The notes under the pieces were generated by a model. The model made no database searches, had not been told where the DNA came from, and was given only the letters and a program-made list of their open reading frames with translations. A stretch of 38,927 bases of DNA, from positions 1-38,927 of the forward strand of contig ONCT01000037.1 in the NCBI GenBank assembly GCA_900316395.1, given 5' to 3'. Every line of letters starts with the position of its first letter. Positions within the stretch are counted from its first letter, which is position 1. Positions 10,801-18,903 of this stretch are shown piece after piece. The position numbers were made by a program, and so were the translations under genes. The stretch is from an uncultured Lachnospiraceae bacterium. GTDB taxonomy: Bacteria > Bacillota > Clostridia > Lachnospirales > Lachnospiraceae.

Positions 10801-13800
10801 GCCTCTTCATTAAGACTAGAATATGTAAGTGTTCTATCTGTTGCCACTACAGCAACCTTTTCTGGATACTTAGCCGCGCTATCCTGTAATAATCTATAAG
10901 CTGGTCTACTTGGCACATCAACCTTAGTATCATGAAGCTTAATAATTGCATCAATATCATTATTATCAACAAGCTCTACGTCACTTATCTTATCCTTCGA
11001 TATGAATTGCTGCGATACATTGTCTATAAGATTCATTATGCCCTTCACAGTATATTCAGAATAAAGTGATGGGTCGTATTCTACTTCATATACTACTTCA
11101 TCCCCTTTAAGGAACAAATCAATTCCAATATGCGCTCTGGAATATGAGAGATCAAACATAGTAAATGTGGTCTCATATCCACCTATTGTAGCTACATCAT
11201 TGCCATCCCCCTGATAAGCAAATACTATGTCGCCGTTAATACCATATTCATTCTTCACTTCTGCAAAGCTGTATATATCATTAGTCATTGCATTAAGAAG
11301 ATATGACTGGCAATCTCTGATGGCAGATATGACATCGCTATCCTTCTTCGGATTAAAAAATACCGGAAATGTCTTAACCAACATGGATACACTGTTCTCC
11401 AGTCGGGAGTCACTTCTTCCGTTATAGATGGTTGAGAATATTGCTCCATCCTCTGAGGCTGTATATGATTGCATAGTAAGTCCAAAGGCAGTAACAAAGA
11501 AGGCATTAGCTGTAACACTATTCTTCTCGCAGAATGTGCGAATATCTTCTGCTTTTACCTTCATATTACTATTAATTACAGCCACATGTTCATTACTCTT
11601 ACCATCTGTTACAGGTGCAGACTCTCCTGAACAGCCTGCAAATATGCTATCATACCACTCTTTAGCTTTGCTTAATTTATCAGAGCTTCTTAGGCGCTCT
11701 TCATCAAGGGCATACTCGAAACCGGTGTACGTTTCTCCTACCACCTCTTCGCCTCTATATACCTTATCGATATCCTCCACAAGTATATCAATAGAGGCAC
11801 CATCAGATACGATATGATGTGTATCTAAGAAGAAATACTTTCCATCCTTAGTATCAAATAGCTCTGCACGAATTAAAACCTCATTAGATGTTAAGTCAAA
11901 TGGTCTAACAAGTTCCTCTTCTGATGGGACCTTATCACACACTTTGCAAGGAACTTCTAATTCATAATCGTCACGACGTTTAACAACAATCCTGTCATCT
12001 AGTTTCTCTATCATCATAAATAGATAAGGATGGCAGCTAGAAGCCTTAACTATGGCTTTCTGAAGCTTATCTAAATCTACTCTGTCATCAAGCTTATACA
12101 ATGATGGAATATTATATATGGTTGTTCCCTGATGCATCTCTGACTCAATATAGATACCCATCTGATTCATACTTAATGGATACTCATCTACAAGTTCATA
12201 GTCAACTGCACTCTCAGAATCATTTAGTAACTTCTCTATATCTATAACTGTTTTATTGTCAAATACATCAGCAATACGAACATCCTTATCAAACTTCGAA
12301 GAAAGTAAGGCACAGAATTTAATGCAGGTTATTGATGACATTCCTGCTGCAAAAAGGTCAGTTGTAATACCTATTCTATCGTTACCAAGAGCCTCTATTG
12401 CAATATCAAGAATAGCCTGCTGTGTATCATTCTTGGCGGGCTCAATTACAACTTCAGTCATTGTAGGACTTGGAAGCCTCTTCTTATCAATCTTACCATT
12501 AGCTGTAAGTGGCATCTTATCTAACTGAATTAGCACCTGAGGTACCATATATTCAGTTAGCTTAGAACTTAGGTGTGCCTTAAGATCTTCAGTATCAATC
12601 TCTTCATCTGCTGTATAATATGCAGCCAAATATTCTGTATCCTGCTTAACAACAATTACAATACTTGTGCCAATTCCTGGATATGAATTGATGTTACTCT
12701 CAATCTCTCCAAGTTCCACACGAAGTCCTCGAAGCTTAACCTGGTTATCAATTCTTCCATGGAACTCGATGTTACCATCTTCACGAATTCTAACAAGGTC
12801 ACCACTTCTATAGGCTTTCTTACCAAATAATGTAATGAAGTTCTTCTTGTTAAGGTCATCACGTCCTATATAACCTCGACCGATTCCATCGCCCATTATA
12901 ACCATTTCGCCCATGGCTCCAAGTGGCTGTAAGTGACCTTCTCTATCCATTGTTGCCACGTTGACATTACCATTAGGAATACCAATAGTGATGTCATTAG
13001 GATTGTCAATTACCTGCATAGTACAGCTTACAGTAGCCTCAGTAGGTCCATATCCATTCATAATAAGGATATCAGGGCTTACTTCTTTAAGCTTGGTATA
13101 TAGAACCGGCGGAAATGCTTCAGCACCCATGTCGATTGCTTTAACGTGGCTTAACGCAATATTAAGCTTGTTAGTATATTCACCCATATCTAGCAGATTA
13201 AGAAGATAGCTAGGTGTTGCGCACATACAATCTACTTTATTCTCTGTCATTACATCTGCAAGCTGCAATGGATTCATAATATCATCGCCTGTGGCAAGTA
13301 CCGCTGTCATACCATTTGCAAGGGGAACGAATTCCTCCATGATAGCAAAGTCAAATGTTAATGCAGCAATCGCAAGTACTGCACTGCAACCATTAACCAT
13401 TCCATGAATCTCAGCATTCTTCTCATCATCATATACAAAGTTAACCAGGTTATGGTTCGTAAGCATAACACCCTTAGGTTTACCTGTTGAACCTGATGTA
13501 TAGATTACATAAGCTAATGAATCGTATGGCACATCAACATTAGGATTAGATGAATCCATGTTCTTAAGAGCATCTTCAACTACAATAGCTTCTATGCCTT
13601 CACTTCTAAGGGCATCAAATAAATCTTTTCTTCTAGCTAGAATATCACTTGTAGTAAGAATAAACTCGGCCTTAGAATCTTCTAGGATAAATCTAATTCT
13701 GTCCTCTGGATATTCAGGATCAATTGGAAGGAATGCGCCTCCGCTCTTAAGTACACCCTGACGCATTACATAGGCATAGCTATTCCTGTCAGCAAGAACT

Positions 13801-16800
13801 GCCACAATAGTATCTGGCTTAACTCCCTTACTAAATAAGGTACGACCTACCCTATTAGCCTCCTCATTGAACTCCTTATAAGTAAGCTTTCTATCACATG
13901 CCGAAACAGCTATTTTCTCTGGGAACTTCTCTGCGCTATCCTGCATTAGCCTATAAGCTGGCTTTGCTGGAACATTTACAATAGTATCATGAACATTCTT
14001 AATCGCCTCAATATCGCTGTCACTAACAAGAGATATATCGCTTATCTTATCCTTAGTCATGAACTCCTGTGACACAACATCTAAGAGATTAATTATACCT
14101 TGAATAGTATATTTTGAATAAAGAGATGGGGCGTATTCTGATTCATAAATAACCTTGTCGCCACTTAAGAACACATCAATTCCAATAGGCATTCTGAAGC
14201 GTGAAAGGTTAAGAAGCTTATAGCTAGACTTAAAGCCTCCTATGATAGCTATATCATCTATGTCACCCTGATAAGCAAATATCATATCACCATTAATGCC
14301 ATATTCATTCTTCACTTCTGCAAAACTATATATATCATTAGACATTGCATTGAGAAGATAAGACTGAGTGTCCTTAATTACAGATACAATATTAGCATCC
14401 TGCTTCGGATTAAATAATACTGGAAATGTCTTAACAAGCATTGATACACTATTTTCTAATCTAGCGTCACTTCTTCCATTATAAATTGTGGAGAATATGG
14501 TCTCTTCTGCGGCACTATATGACTTAACAGCCATTCCAAATGCTGCTGTAAAGAAGGCATTAACTGTAAGATTGTTTTTCTTACAAAATGCACGTATATC
14601 ATCAGCCTTAACATTTAGCTGATCCTTAAGAATACCAAGCTGCTCACTATCATTACCATCTGTTACAGGCATAGTCTCCCCTGAGCAGCCTGCGAAAATG
14701 CTATCATACCACTCCTTAGCCTTGTTATATTTATCAGAACTTCTAAGGCGCTCTTCATCAAGAGCATACTCGAAACCGGTGTACGTTTCTTCGGACACCT
14801 CTTCACCCTTATATACCTTATCGATGTCTTCCACAAGTATATCAATAGAGGCACCATCAGATACAATATGATGGGTGTCTAAGAAGAAGTATTTTCCATC
14901 CTTAGTATCAAAAAGTTCTGCACGAATTAAAACCTCATTAGATGTAAGGTCAAATGGTCTAACAAGCTCCTCTTCTACCGGAACCTTGTCACAAGTTGTA
15001 CATTTTACTTCTAATTGATAATCATCACGGCGCTTAACAACTACCCTGTCACCAGCCTTATCTAATATCATAAATAGATAAGGATGAGCACTGGCAGCCT
15101 TAACAATGGCTTTACTAAGCTTGTCTAAATCCACCCTGTCATCAAGCTTATATAGGGATGGAATATTATATATGGTCGTTCCCTGATTTAATTCTGTCTC
15201 TATGTATATACCCATCTGATTCATACTTAGTGGGTACTCATCTCTTAGCTCGTAATTAATTAATTCGTCACTATCATCAAGGAGCTTCTCGATATCAACT
15301 ACTGTGCTGTTGTCAGCTATATCTGCAATACGAAGGTCTTTATTATATTTTGCAGATAAAAGGGCGCAGAACTTCATTCCAGAAATCGAAGACATTCCTG
15401 CTGCAAATAAATCAGTTGTAATACCAATTCTATCCGTACCAAGTGTATCTATTGCAATATCAAGAATTTCCTGTTGCGTTTGATTCTGGGCAGGCTCTAT
15501 TACAACCTCCTGCATGGTAGGACTAGGAAGCTTCTTCTTATCAATCTTACCATTAGCAGTAAGAGGCATCTTATCAAGCTGAATAAACACCTGTGGCACC
15601 ATGTATTCTGTCAGTTTAGAAGACAAATGCTCCTTAAGTGCTTCAACTTCAATCTCTTCACTTGCAGTATAATAAGCAGCTAGATATTCTGTGTCCTGCT
15701 TAACTACAACGACAATACTTGTATTTACTCCTGGGAATGAATTGATTTTGCTTTCTATCTCTCCAAGCTCCACTCTAAGTCCACGTAACTTAACCTGATT
15801 ATCAATTCTTCCGCGGAATTCAATGTTGCCATCCTCACGAATTCGTGCAAGGTCACCACTCTTGTACGCCCTCTTACCATCTAAGGTTATGAATTTCTCC
15901 TTAGTAAGATCATCTCGTCCTATATATCCGCGACCAACACCATCGCCGATAATAACCAGTTCACCTACCTCTCCAAGTGGCTGTACTTTTCCATCCTTAT
16001 CCATGGTTACAACATTAACATTTCCGTTAGGGATACCAATTGTAATATCATCAGGACTTTCGATTACCTGCATTGTACAGCTTACAGTGGCTTCAGTAGG
16101 TCCATAACCATTCATAATAAGGATATCAGGACTTACTGCCTTAAGCTTGGTAAATAGTTCTGGTGGAAATGCTTCAGCACCCATGTCGATTGCTTTCACA
16201 TGGCTAATTGCAATATCAAGCTTATCTGTAAACTCACTCATGTCTAACAGATTAAGGAGATAGCTAGGTGTTGCGCACATACAATCCACCTTGTTATTCG
16301 TCATCAAATCTGCCAGCAGCAACGGATTCATAATCTCATCATTAGTTGCAAGAACCGCTGTCATACCATTTGCAATTGGAACAAATTCCTCCATAATGGC
16401 GAAGTCAAATGTTAATGCAGCAATGGCAAGCACAGCACTGCAGCCTGTAACCATTCCATGAATCTCGGCATTCTTCTCGTCATCATATACAAAGTTGACC
16501 AGGTTATGGTTGGTAATCATAACACCCTTAGGCTTACCAGTAGAGCCTGAGGTATAGATTACATAAGCTAAGGATTCGTATGGAACATCAATATCTAGAT
16601 TAGAGCCGTCAGACTCCTCTAGGGCCTTTTCAACCGATATAACATCTGTGCCGTCTTTTATAATATTGTCAAATAAATCTTTTCTACGGGAAATAATATC
16701 TTCTGTAGTAATAAGATGCCTAGCATTAGAATCTTCTAAGATAAAATGAATTCTATCCTCTGGATATTCAGGATCAATTGGAAGAAAAGCGCCACCACTC

Positions 16801-17081
16801 TTAAGAACGCCCTGACGCATAACGTAAGCGTAGCTATTCCTGTCAGCAAGAACAGCTACTATTGAATCACATTTTACACCTGCCGTAATAAGGGTTCTTC
16901 CTACCTTGTTAGCCTCTTCGTTAAGCGCTAAATAGGTAAGCTTTCTATCTGTTGCAACAAGTGCCGTCCTGTCAGGATAGTGCTTCGCACTATCCTGCAA
17001 CAGTCTGTATGCGGGTCTTATTGGTACATCGACCTTAGTATCATGAAGCTTAATCGAAACACTTATATTATCCTTACTCAT
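3303..17081 (-). CDS. Giant nonribosomal peptide synthetase, (A-T-C)x4-T-reductase
   Basis: A 4592-aa NRPS in one frame. Domain order: A1-T1-C1-A2-T2-C2-A3-T3-C3-A4-T4-C4-T5-R. All A domains have YTSGSTGKPKGV, GYGPTE, YxSGDL and the ANGK lysine. T1-T4 carry GMSSI or GLSSI, T5 carries GGTSL. All C domains keep HHxxxDG (HHIVSDG three times, HHIIADG in C4). The C-terminal reductase has GASGFLG near 4231 and YVYTK near 4388, the NAD(P)H-binding and active-site motifs of thioester reductases, so release as aldehyde or alcohol is expected. There is no epimerase, methyltransferase or thioesterase domain and no loading C domain. A frame extends to GTG 17090, but ATG 17081 has AAAGGTG 6 nt upstream and is preferred. 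It follows the MATE exporter gene by 59 bp. T5 has no A domain of its own. The product is unknown. Confidence 0.95.
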   Translation of the reverse strand: MSKDNISVSIKLHDTKVDVPIRPAYRLLQDSAKHYPDRTALVATDRKLTYLALNEEANKVGRTLITAGVKCDSIVAVLADRNSYAYVMRQGVLKSGGAFLPIDPEYPEDRIHFILEDSNARHLITTEDIISRRKDLFDNIIKDGTDVISVEKALEESDGSNLDIDVPYESLAYVIYTSGSTGKPKGVMITNHNLVNFVYDDEKNAEIHGMVTGCSAVLAIAALTFDFAIMEEFVPIANGMTAVLATNDEIMNPLLLADLMTNNKVDCMCATPSYLLNLLDMSEFTDKLDIAISHVKAIDMGAEAFPPELFTKLKAVSPDILIMNGYGPTEATVSCTMQVIESPDDITIGIPNGNVNVVTMDKDGKVQPLGEVGELVIIGDGVGRGYIGRDDLTKEKFITLDGKRAYKSGDLARIREDGNIEFRGRIDNQVKLRGLRVELGEIESKINSFPGVNTSIVVVVKQDTEYLAAYYTASEEIEVEALKEHLSSKLTEYMVPQVFIQLDKMPLTANGKIDKKKLPSPTMQEVVIEPAQNQTQQEILDIAIDTLGTDRIGITTDLFAAGMSSISGMKFCALLSAKYNKDLRIADIADNSTVVDIEKLLDDSDELINYELRDEYPLSMNQMGIYIETELNQGTTIYNIPSLYKLDDRVDLDKLSKAIVKAASAHPYLFMILDKAGDRVVVKRRDDYQLEVKCTTCDKVPVEEELVRPFDLTSNEVLIRAELFDTKDGKYFFLDTHHIVSDGASIDILVEDIDKVYKGEEVSEETYTGFEYALDEERLRSSDKYNKAKEWYDSIFAGCSGETMPVTDGNDSEQLGILKDQLNVKADDIRAFCKKNNLTVNAFFTAAFGMAVKSYSAAEETIFSTIYNGRSDARLENSVSMLVKTFPVLFNPKQDANIVSVIKDTQSYLLNAMSNDIYSFAEVKNEYGINGDMIFAYQGDIDDIAIIGGFKSSYKLLNLSRFRMPIGIDVFLSGDKVIYESEYAPSLYSKYTIQGIINLLDVVSQEFMTKDKISDISLVSDSDIEAIKNVHDTIVNVPAKPAYRLMQDSAEKFPEKIAVSACDRKLTYKEFNEEANRVGRTLFSKGVKPDTIVAVLADRNSYAYVMRQGVLKSGGAFLPIDPEYPEDRIRFILEDSKAEFILTTSDILARRKDLFDALRSEGIEAIVVEDALKNMDSSNPNVDVPYDSLAYVIYTSGSTGKPKGVMLTNHNLVNFVYDDEKNAEIHGMVNGCSAVLAIAALTFDFAIMEEFVPLANGMTAVLATGDDIMNPLQLADVMTENKVDCMCATPSYLLNLLDMGEYTNKLNIALSHVKAIDMGAEAFPPVLYTKLKEVSPDILIMNGYGPTEATVSCTMQVIDNPNDITIGIPNGNVNVATMDREGHLQPLGAMGEMVIMGDGIGRGYIGRDDLNKKNFITLFGKKAYRSGDLVRIREDGNIEFHGRIDNQVKLRGLRVELGEIESNINSYPGIGTSIVIVVKQDTEYLAAYYTADEEIDTEDLKAHLSSKLTEYMVPQVLIQLDKMPLTANGKIDKKRLPSPTMTEVVIEPAKNDTQQAILDIAIEALGNDRIGITTDLFAAGMSSITCIKFCALLSSKFDKDVRIADVFDNKTVIDIEKLLNDSESAVDYELVDEYPLSMNQMGIYIESEMHQGTTIYNIPSLYKLDDRVDLDKLQKAIVKASSCHPYLFMMIEKLDDRIVVKRRDDYELEVPCKVCDKVPSEEELVRPFDLTSNEVLIRAELFDTKDGKYFFLDTHHIVSDGASIDILVEDIDKVYRGEEVVGETYTGFEYALDEERLRSSDKLSKAKEWYDSIFAGCSGESAPVTDGKSNEHVAVINSNMKVKAEDIRTFCEKNSVTANAFFVTAFGLTMQSYTASEDGAIFSTIYNGRSDSRLENSVSMLVKTFPVFFNPKKDSDVISAIRDCQSYLLNAMTNDIYSFAEVKNEYGINGDIVFAYQGDGNDVATIGGYETTFTMFDLSYSRAHIGIDLFLKGDEVVYEVEYDPSLYSEYTVKGIMNLIDNVSQQFISKDKISDVELVDNNDIDAIIKLHDTKVDVPSRPAYRLLQDSAAKYPEKVAVVATDRTLTYSSLNEEANRVGRTLAGAGVKCDSIVAVLADRNSYAYVMRQGVLKSGGAFLPIDPEYPEDRIRFVLEDSKAKYLITTEDIIDRRKDLFDSISSDGVKIISAQKALEESDGSNLDVEVSKDSLAYVIYTSGSTGKPKGVALTNGNLVNFVYDDKKNAETHRMVSNVRVLLAIAALTFDVSVMEECIPIANGMTVVLATDDEIMNPKQLEETMLANKVDGLCATPTYVLNLLDMGKLMDSLSTAISNLKLVDIGAEAFPPVLYDKLREVNSDVTIINGYGPTETTISCTMKEIDNPDDITIGIPNGNVNVATTDRDGRLQPLGAMGEMIIIGDGVGHGYIGRDDLSEKSFISMFGRSAYRSGDLVRIREDGDIEFHGRIDNQVKLRGLRVELGEIESNINSFPGISTSIVIVVKQDTEYLAAYYTADEEIDVDALKKHLSSKLTEYMVPQAFIQLDKMPLTANGKIDKKKLPSPTMQEMTIEPAENQTQQDIIDIAAELLGTDRIGITTDLFAAGMSSITCIKFCALLSSRFDKEVRLADVSANKTVAEIEMLLNETDEAISYEARDEYPLSMNQMGIYIESELHQDTTIYNIPSLYKLDDRVDLSKLKDAIVKAVSAHPYLFMRLEKVGDKVVVKRRDDYELEVKFTSCDKVPAEDELVRPYDLASNEVLIRAEIYDTKEGKYFFLDTHHIVSDGESIDILIEDIDKAYKGEEVSQETYTGFEYALDEERLRNSDKLTEAKEWYDSVFAGCSGETMPVTDGKGNEHVAMLHNHLNVSAEDVRAFCEKNNLTANAFFTAAFGMTMQSYTASEDGAIFSTIYNGRNDSKLENSVTMLVKTFPVYFNPKNDSSIVSVIHDAQTYLLNAMSHDIYSFAEIKNEYDINGDVLFAYQGDGEDVTTLGGYEATFTDFDLSYAKAPIGFDVSLDGDKVMYEVEYDPSMYSEFTMQGIANLLDVVSLEFMSKDKISDISLVSDTDIEAIKNVHDTIVNVPAKPAYRLMQDSAEKFPEKTAVAACDRKLTYKEFNEEANKVGHSLISRGVKPDTIVAVLADRNSYAYVMRQGVLKSGGAFLPIDPEYPEDRIRFILEDSKAKLILTTSDILTRRKDLFEALGSEGIEAIAAQDALKNNDSSNPNVDVPYDSLAYVIYTSGSTGKPKGVMLTNHNLVNFVYDDEKNAEIHGMVNGCNAVLAIAALTFDFAIMEEFVPLANGMTAVLATGDDIMNPLQLADVMTENKVDCMCATPSYLINLLDMGEYTDKLNKAISNVKAIDMGAEAFPPVLYTKLKAVSPDILIMNGYGPTEATVSCTMQVIDNPDDITIGIPNGNVNVATMDREGHLQPLGAMGEMVIIGDGIGRGYIGREDLNKKNFISLFGRNAYRSGDLVRIREDGNIEFHGRIDNQVKLRGLRVELGEIESNINSYPGIGTSIVIVVKQDTEYLAAYFTADEKIDTESLKEHLSSKLTEYMVPQVLIQLDKMPLTANGKIDKKKLPKPSMEQEEIVPPENETQQKILDIVASVLGKDSIGIKTDLFSAGLSSIGCIKLCSLLSNEFDKDIRISDVFDNRTIVEIEALLEETVEEIDLELRDEYPLTMTQMGIFVESMRFIGTTVYNIPFLYKLSDDIDMDKLKDAISTAFMAHPYIYMTIKNVDDDAVALRNEVHPIDVKIGDVLPSTEELIQPFDLLSGEELYRVSLYDTSDGKYLFIDLHHIIADGESFDILFEDINSAYEEEEVITEEFSGYEVGLTEQAFRSSSRFNKARSFYDGIFNGVSPVILPDEEKNPDTSREDYSSVISKVAAKSVKDYCEEKELSLNAFFTAAFGLALKSYTGADKSLFATIYNGRSDSRTSRSVTMLVKTLPVLLEAHTNDTVVKYITECQNYLINAMANDIVSFSELSSSYGLDSDILFAYQGEGDDDVVLGGRKATEVSVDLDQEKSPFGLDISIQDDNVIYDFECDNAKYGTFTIDRFSELLDAIVDGFISKSSMAEVMNIETVKKLTKESVKTSSAKEEKVSKVGSVSGEANKVYVDTFVEIMKKVLGASSVGPDDNFFQIGGTSLSAAKVMMAAMSIDLPVLYKDIFDHPTPRELALLVDEKNELQFGVTEDAASSKGEPEDADIHEEAEKALMHNSIEYVDEITREDIGNVLLVGASGFLGIHILDELLESCDNKIYCLMHSNGKSSRERLKQVYFYYFDKAYDDEWDNRVEVIEADITDPDSLEVVKQYDFKTVINCAAIVKHFGDINVLKKVNTDGVINLAKLCLATNSRLIHVSTVSVGGDSIGDDAKMRTLYEWNLDIGQEVESNAYVYTKYLAEKYLVEAIKNDGLDAKIMRVGNLMSRFSDGEFQVNFHTNNFMNTLKAYVTLGCFPVEDLDVEDEFSPIDEVAKAIVTLSGADRKFNVFHVYNSHGVEMGDVIYALKDMGYNIDIVKEAEFTKRLRDMISDEKKNQYISPLVNYNLDDDDIRVENDSDNSFTVKALYRLGFKWSLTSTDYIETTMDMLSAFGFFDINPD
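4880..7889 (-). other. NRPS module 4 (A4-T4-C4)
   Basis: Fourth unit, residues about 3064-4067. The A4 pocket equals A1 and A2. The T4 motif is SAGLSSIG near 3616. C4 is the most divergent of the four condensation domains (YPLTMTQMGIFVES entry motif, HHIIADG near 3793) and is followed by a K/S/E-rich linker of about 50 residues instead of another A domain. Confidence 0.85.
7890..10943 (-). other. NRPS module 3 (A3-T3-C3), divergent adenylation pocket
   Basis: Third unit, residues about 2046-3063. Its flanks resemble module 1 (linker IKLHDTKVDVPSRPAYR), but the A core differs from the other three: TFDVSVMEEC instead of TFDFAIMEEF, CATPTYVL instead of CATPSYLL, and NGYGPTETTISC instead of NGYGPTEATVSC. 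The pocket reads D-V-M-T-V-I-G-I-S-K, so this position probably takes a different residue. T3 serine is near 2597; C3 HHIVSDG is near 2774. Confidence 0.85.
10944..14004 (-). other. NRPS module 2 (A2-T2-C2)
   Basis: Second unit, residues about 1026-2045. The A2 pocket reads the same as A1 (D-F-M-S-I-M-G-V-S-K). The YTSGSTGK motif is near 1197, the T2 serine near 1579 and the C2 HHIVSDG near 1756. The entry linker IKNVHDTIVNVPAKPAYR is shared exactly with module 4 rather than with its neighbours. Confidence 0.85.
14005..17050 (-). other. NRPS module 1 (A1-T1-C1)
   Basis: First A-T-C unit, residues about 10-1025. The A1 pocket, read by aligning to the GrsA Phe domain, is D-F-M-S-I-M-G-V-S-K; I do not recognise this as a code of known specificity, though it is largely nonpolar. 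The T1 attachment serine lies in AGMSSIS near residue 560 and the C1 HHIVSDG near 737. The unit begins with the linker IKLHDTKVDVP, which also precedes A3, and nothing else precedes it, so A1 should start the chain. Confidence 0.85.
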
Positions 17082-17140
17082 AGTTTTCACCTTTCCCCTA
17101 TTACTCCATTATTATCATTATATTAACAAATTATTTATGC

Positions 17141-18847
17141 TTAGTTTCTGAATTTTATCATCATTCTTCTAAGAGAGTTAAACTCATTAACAACAACTAC
17201 ACCATAATCAATATCTTCTTCACCTACTTCTTCCTCATGTCCATGAGCTTCCTTCTTCCTAAGTCGTCTTAACTTACTGCTCTCGTCATATCGTAATATA
17301 ACTGACTTGCCTTCTTCTCCAAGGTCAAGTATGGTAAATGAGCTAAGTGGAGTAATATCCTTCTCAATACTACTGATAAAAGGCTTAATCATATCTTCTT
17401 CAATCTGTTCGCTCTGTTCTTTGCTTAAGAATTTCTTCGCCTTATTCTTCCAGTCTTCTATTACATCATTCGTGGCAACTCCACCTGTAATCATAAGAAG
17501 ATTCTCACGACGGAAACTCACAAGACCCTTGGTTCCTCGACATATAAACAGAACATATATACATGCACAAAAAGCACCTGCTAACGAGCCATACCAAGGT
17601 GCATCCATAGGCGCAACATTCTTAAGTGCGATAGTTACGATTATTGATACTACACCCTCAATACCAAATGCAATATCACCTCTTATCTCTTTCTCAATAG
17701 ATGCGAAGTAATCAGCCATAAATGTGACTATAAATAATAAGAATTGCGAAATACACATAATCCTTATTGCATATGGTAATGTCTCTAGCATTTTCTCATC
17801 TGTTACAGAGAATACTCTCATAAATGCTTCTGGGAAAATCGCAATTAAAATTAGTATTACAGGAACTACAACTAGTCCAATTCTAAATAACATTCGCTTA
17901 GCAAGAAGCTGACAGCTTGTATTCTTCTCACCAAAATAAGCAGAAGCAAGTGGCATAATAGACTCACATTGTCCTAGTATGAAAATTGCAAGGAACACTA
18001 CAAGATTGTCCATAACTGCAGAGTCTCCAAGACCACTTGTACCACCTTCATCACTAAGAACGTAGTTTTGAATGAACATTTGGAAGATTGCAAGAATATA
18101 TGTAAGGGCAAGTGGGAAACCAGGCTTAAGGATTTCTCCTGGCTTAATTCCACTATTCTTAGGATTCACAAACCGGCACAGGGTATCCTTCTTCTTGAAG
18201 TGGAAGAAGAATACAATAAGGGCGACCACATTGCCGAACACTGTACCGAAGGCTGCGACCCATATTCCAAAATGAAATACATTAAGACCAACCAAATCAA
18301 TTATGACATTAACTACAGCCGATACAATAGTTCCTACCATAACAAGATTAGGGTTGTTATCATCAACGAAAATGTACAGCCACGCAAACACCATTGTCAT
18401 AACAACAAAACCAATTAGTATTACTATAAGATATTCCTTGGCAAAAGCCACATTTTCTGGAGTTGCCCATAGAAATTTAAGAAGGGGATCAATAAAAAGA
18501 AGCGCTAACGCACTAATTAATATGGAAAAAATAGTAAGTGCAATTGTAGTTATGGTAAATGCTTTGGCTGCTTTCTCTTTCTCTCCGGAGCCGGAGCATT
18601 TAGATACAAGAATACCACAACCTACGCCACCAAGGGAGCCTAGAACACTTGTAATCATAACTACTGGTTCAACATTACTTAATGCTGATAGCGCTACATT
18701 GCCCAAAGATGCTGATACACAAGCTGCATCTACTAGCGGTGCTGTCTGTGAAAATACAAGTGTTATTATGGAAGGAATGATATACCTTACCGCACTCTTA
18801 CTAATTAATTTCTCTTCATACTTATAGTTAATAACTTCATTATTCAC
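17141..18847 (-). CDS. MATE-family multidrug/metabolite exporter with cytosolic C-terminal tail
   Basis: The 568-aa protein has about 12 hydrophobic helices over residues 1-440 and fits the MATE family (opening SAVRYIIPSIITLVFSQTAPLVDAACVSASLG, internal two-fold layout). MATE proteins use ion gradients to export organic molecules; first in the operon ahead of the NRPS, it is the natural exporter of the peptide (inference). After about residue 450 there is a soluble tail of about 120 aa, unusual for MATE proteins. It includes an acidic/basic stretch (LRRLRKKEAHGHEEEVGEED) and ends DYGVVVVNEFNSLRRMMIKF; I do not recognise its fold with certainty. The GTG start at 18847 has GAGGAG about 9 nt upstream. 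Confidence 0.9.
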   Translation of the reverse strand: MNNEVINYKYEEKLISKSAVRYIIPSIITLVFSQTAPLVDAACVSASLGNVALSALSNVEPVVMITSVLGSLGGVGCGILVSKCSGSGEKEKAAKAFTITTIALTIFSILISALALLFIDPLLKFLWATPENVAFAKEYLIVILIGFVVMTMVFAWLYIFVDDNNPNLVMVGTIVSAVVNVIIDLVGLNVFHFGIWVAAFGTVFGNVVALIVFFFHFKKKDTLCRFVNPKNSGIKPGEILKPGFPLALTYILAIFQMFIQNYVLSDEGGTSGLGDSAVMDNLVVFLAIFILGQCESIMPLASAYFGEKNTSCQLLAKRMLFRIGLVVVPVILILIAIFPEAFMRVFSVTDEKMLETLPYAIRIMCISQFLLFIVTFMADYFASIEKEIRGDIAFGIEGVVSIIVTIALKNVAPMDAPWYGSLAGAFCACIYVLFICRGTKGLVSFRRENLLMITGGVATNDVIEDWKNKAKKFLSKEQSEQIEEDMIKPFISSIEKDITPLSSFTILDLGEEGKSVILRYDESSKLRRLRKKEAHGHEEEVGEEDIDYGVVVVNEFNSLRRMMIKFRN

Positions 18848-18903
18848 TACTCAAATCTCCTCTTAACATAATTGCTTATTTATTTGTATAAAACCGCATT
18901 ATT

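Noticed and set aside
4880..17050. Long tandem repeats that could suggest a CRISPR, transposon array or assembly error
   Set aside because: The 3055-bp period corresponds to in-frame A-T-C modules in one unbroken reading frame with conserved catalytic motifs; this is normal NRPS structure.
17082..17140. AT-rich TATAAT-like sequence between MATE and NRPS
   Set aside because: There is no -35 at the right spacing, and the strong promoter before MATE explains transcription of both genes.
18303..18827. Open frame of 174 codons on the plus strand
   Set aside because: It lies fully opposite the MATE gene, has no ribosome binding site and encodes a low-complexity Thr/Ile-rich product; it is a shadow of the real gene.
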